Below are positions 5,239 through 5,716 of a stretch of 5,716 nt of DNA, one piece after another; within the stretch, counting starts at the first letter, position 1; each line of letters begins with the position of its first letter. Origin of the DNA: CAZIMM01 sp964540415 (lineage in GTDB: Bacteria; Bacillota; Clostridia; Oscillospirales; Acutalibacteraceae); contig CAZIMM010000114.1 of the NCBI GenBank assembly GCA_964540415.1, positions 1 through 5,716 on the forward strand, written 5' to 3'. A program made the position numbers and the translations under genes. Under the pieces are notes generated by a model. The model was not told where the DNA came from and made no database searches. It saw nothing but the letters and a program-made list of their open reading frames with translations.

Positions 5239-5247
5239 GGTTATCAA

Positions 5248-5258
5248 TCCTTTCTCCT
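5248..5258 (-). promoter_or_regulatory. Double Shine-Dalgarno region of the SCP2-like gene
   Basis: Read on the - strand the sequence is AGGAGAAAGGA. AAAGGA (5253-5248) is nine bases from the ATG at 5238. AGGAGA (5258-5253) is five bases from the TTG at 5247. Both starts are in frame, so the choice rests on ATG being the commoner codon. I found no convincing -35/-10 pair in the 113 bases up to the transketolase stop. Confidence 0.5.
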
Positions 5259-5351
5259 AAGTATGTGCGCGATATTTCTACCGGGACACAGCTTTCTCCG
5301 TCTAACACAAATCTTATACGGACGTAGAAAACGTGACACTAGTGAGATTAA

Positions 5352-5716
5352 TTAAACCTCGTCGTCCCAGTTGTCATCAAGCTCAAAATCTTTGCCCATA
5401 ACCTCGCGGACAGCGTCCACGATGCCGTTGGTGTCGATTCCGAGAATTGACATAATATCCTCATGAAGGCCGATGGGAGCAAACTTATCCTGAATACCGA
5501 GCTTCTTGAATGCGCAGCCCTTGCCGGATTCAACAACGACCTCGGCAACAGCACTGCCCAGTCCGCCGAGAACAGTGTGATCCTCAACGGTGATAATTCT
5601 GCGGGTATCCATAACTGCCTTTTCGACAGCCTCACGGTCAAGCGGCTTGATTGTGTGCATGTTGAGCACACGAACCTTCAAGCCGTCGGAATTCTCAAGG
5701 AAGTTTGCCGCCTGAA
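5352..5716 (-). CDS. Transketolase, C-terminal part (gene runs off the right edge)
   Basis: Only the last 120 or so codons are in the window. The frame reads through to the right edge, with ANFLENSDGLKVRVLNMHTI before the visible TTG at 5681, so that TTG is an internal Leu codon. The sequence is the Transketolase_C domain: VRVLNMHTIKPLD, IITVEDHTVLGGLGSAVAEV and FAPIGLHEDIM are its standard blocks. Transketolase moves two-carbon units between sugar phosphates in the pentose phosphate pathway, using thiamine diphosphate. Many Clostridia split it into two genes, and this would be the C-terminal subunit (pyrimidine-binding plus C-terminal domain), though a full-length enzyme cannot be excluded. 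The tail (DFELDDNWDDEV) is unusually acidic. No clear terminator separates it from the SCP2-like gene 113 bases downstream. Confidence 0.87.
   Translation of the reverse strand, partial: QAANFLENSDGLKVRVLNMHTIKPLDREAVEKAVMDTRRIITVEDHTVLGGLGSAVAEVVVESGKGCAFKKLGIQDKFAPIGLHEDIMSILGIDTNGIVDAVREVMGKDFELDDNWDDEV

Noticed and set aside
5259..5351. Promoter or terminator between the transketolase and SCP2-like genes, including TATAAG on the - strand and the palindrome CACTAGTG (5337-5344)
   Set aside because: No -35 box of fair quality stands at the right distance from TATAAG, and the palindrome is short with no T-tract after it.

Overview
The window looks like a piece of a gut-type Firmicute (class Clostridia, most like Oscillospiraceae/Ruminococcaceae) chromosome. 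The clues are purine-rich Gram-positive ribosome binding sites, a REP/RAYT type repeat of a kind I associate with such genomes, an SdpI-family membrane protein, a LytTR regulator coupled to a LiaF-like membrane protein, and a split-type transketolase C-terminal subunit. The taxonomic call is inference; there is no rRNA or phylogenetic marker here.

Positions 1-1325 are a worn accessory stretch read on the + strand. It opens with the remnant of a REP-associated (Y1/IS200-like) transposase that carries two perfect 30-base inverted REP copies inside its reading frame. An intact SdpI-family membrane protein follows (314-691), then a small two-CxxC zinc-ribbon gene broken by two +1 frameshifts (748-995), then about 330 bases without a gene. 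That gap holds a small terminal-inverted-repeat element, overlapping hairpins, and the promoter of the next operon.

Positions 1326-2470 are a tight two-gene operon: a stand-alone LytTR DNA-binding regulator and a LiaF-like four-helix membrane protein with a repeated LGS-x-E motif. The genes overlap by four bases (ATGA). A symmetric sequence around the -10 box suggests autoregulation. This is the best candidate in the window for an envelope-sensing module. A class I SAM-dependent methyltransferase follows on the same strand (2592-3242), ending at a strong terminator (3288-3329) that works in both directions.

Positions 3390-5716 are read on the - strand. An SCP2-like lipid-binding protein (4429-5238) is followed 28 bases later by an extended short-chain dehydrogenase/reductase (3390-4400) whose usual catalytic Lys is Arg. 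The pair suggests chemistry on a hydrophobic substrate, but the substrate is unknown. Upstream of them the window ends inside the C-terminal domain of a transketolase (5352-5716). I see no wholly new large system; the REP-in-frame transposase, the LytTR/LiaF pair and the SDR/SCP2 pair deserve the closest look.
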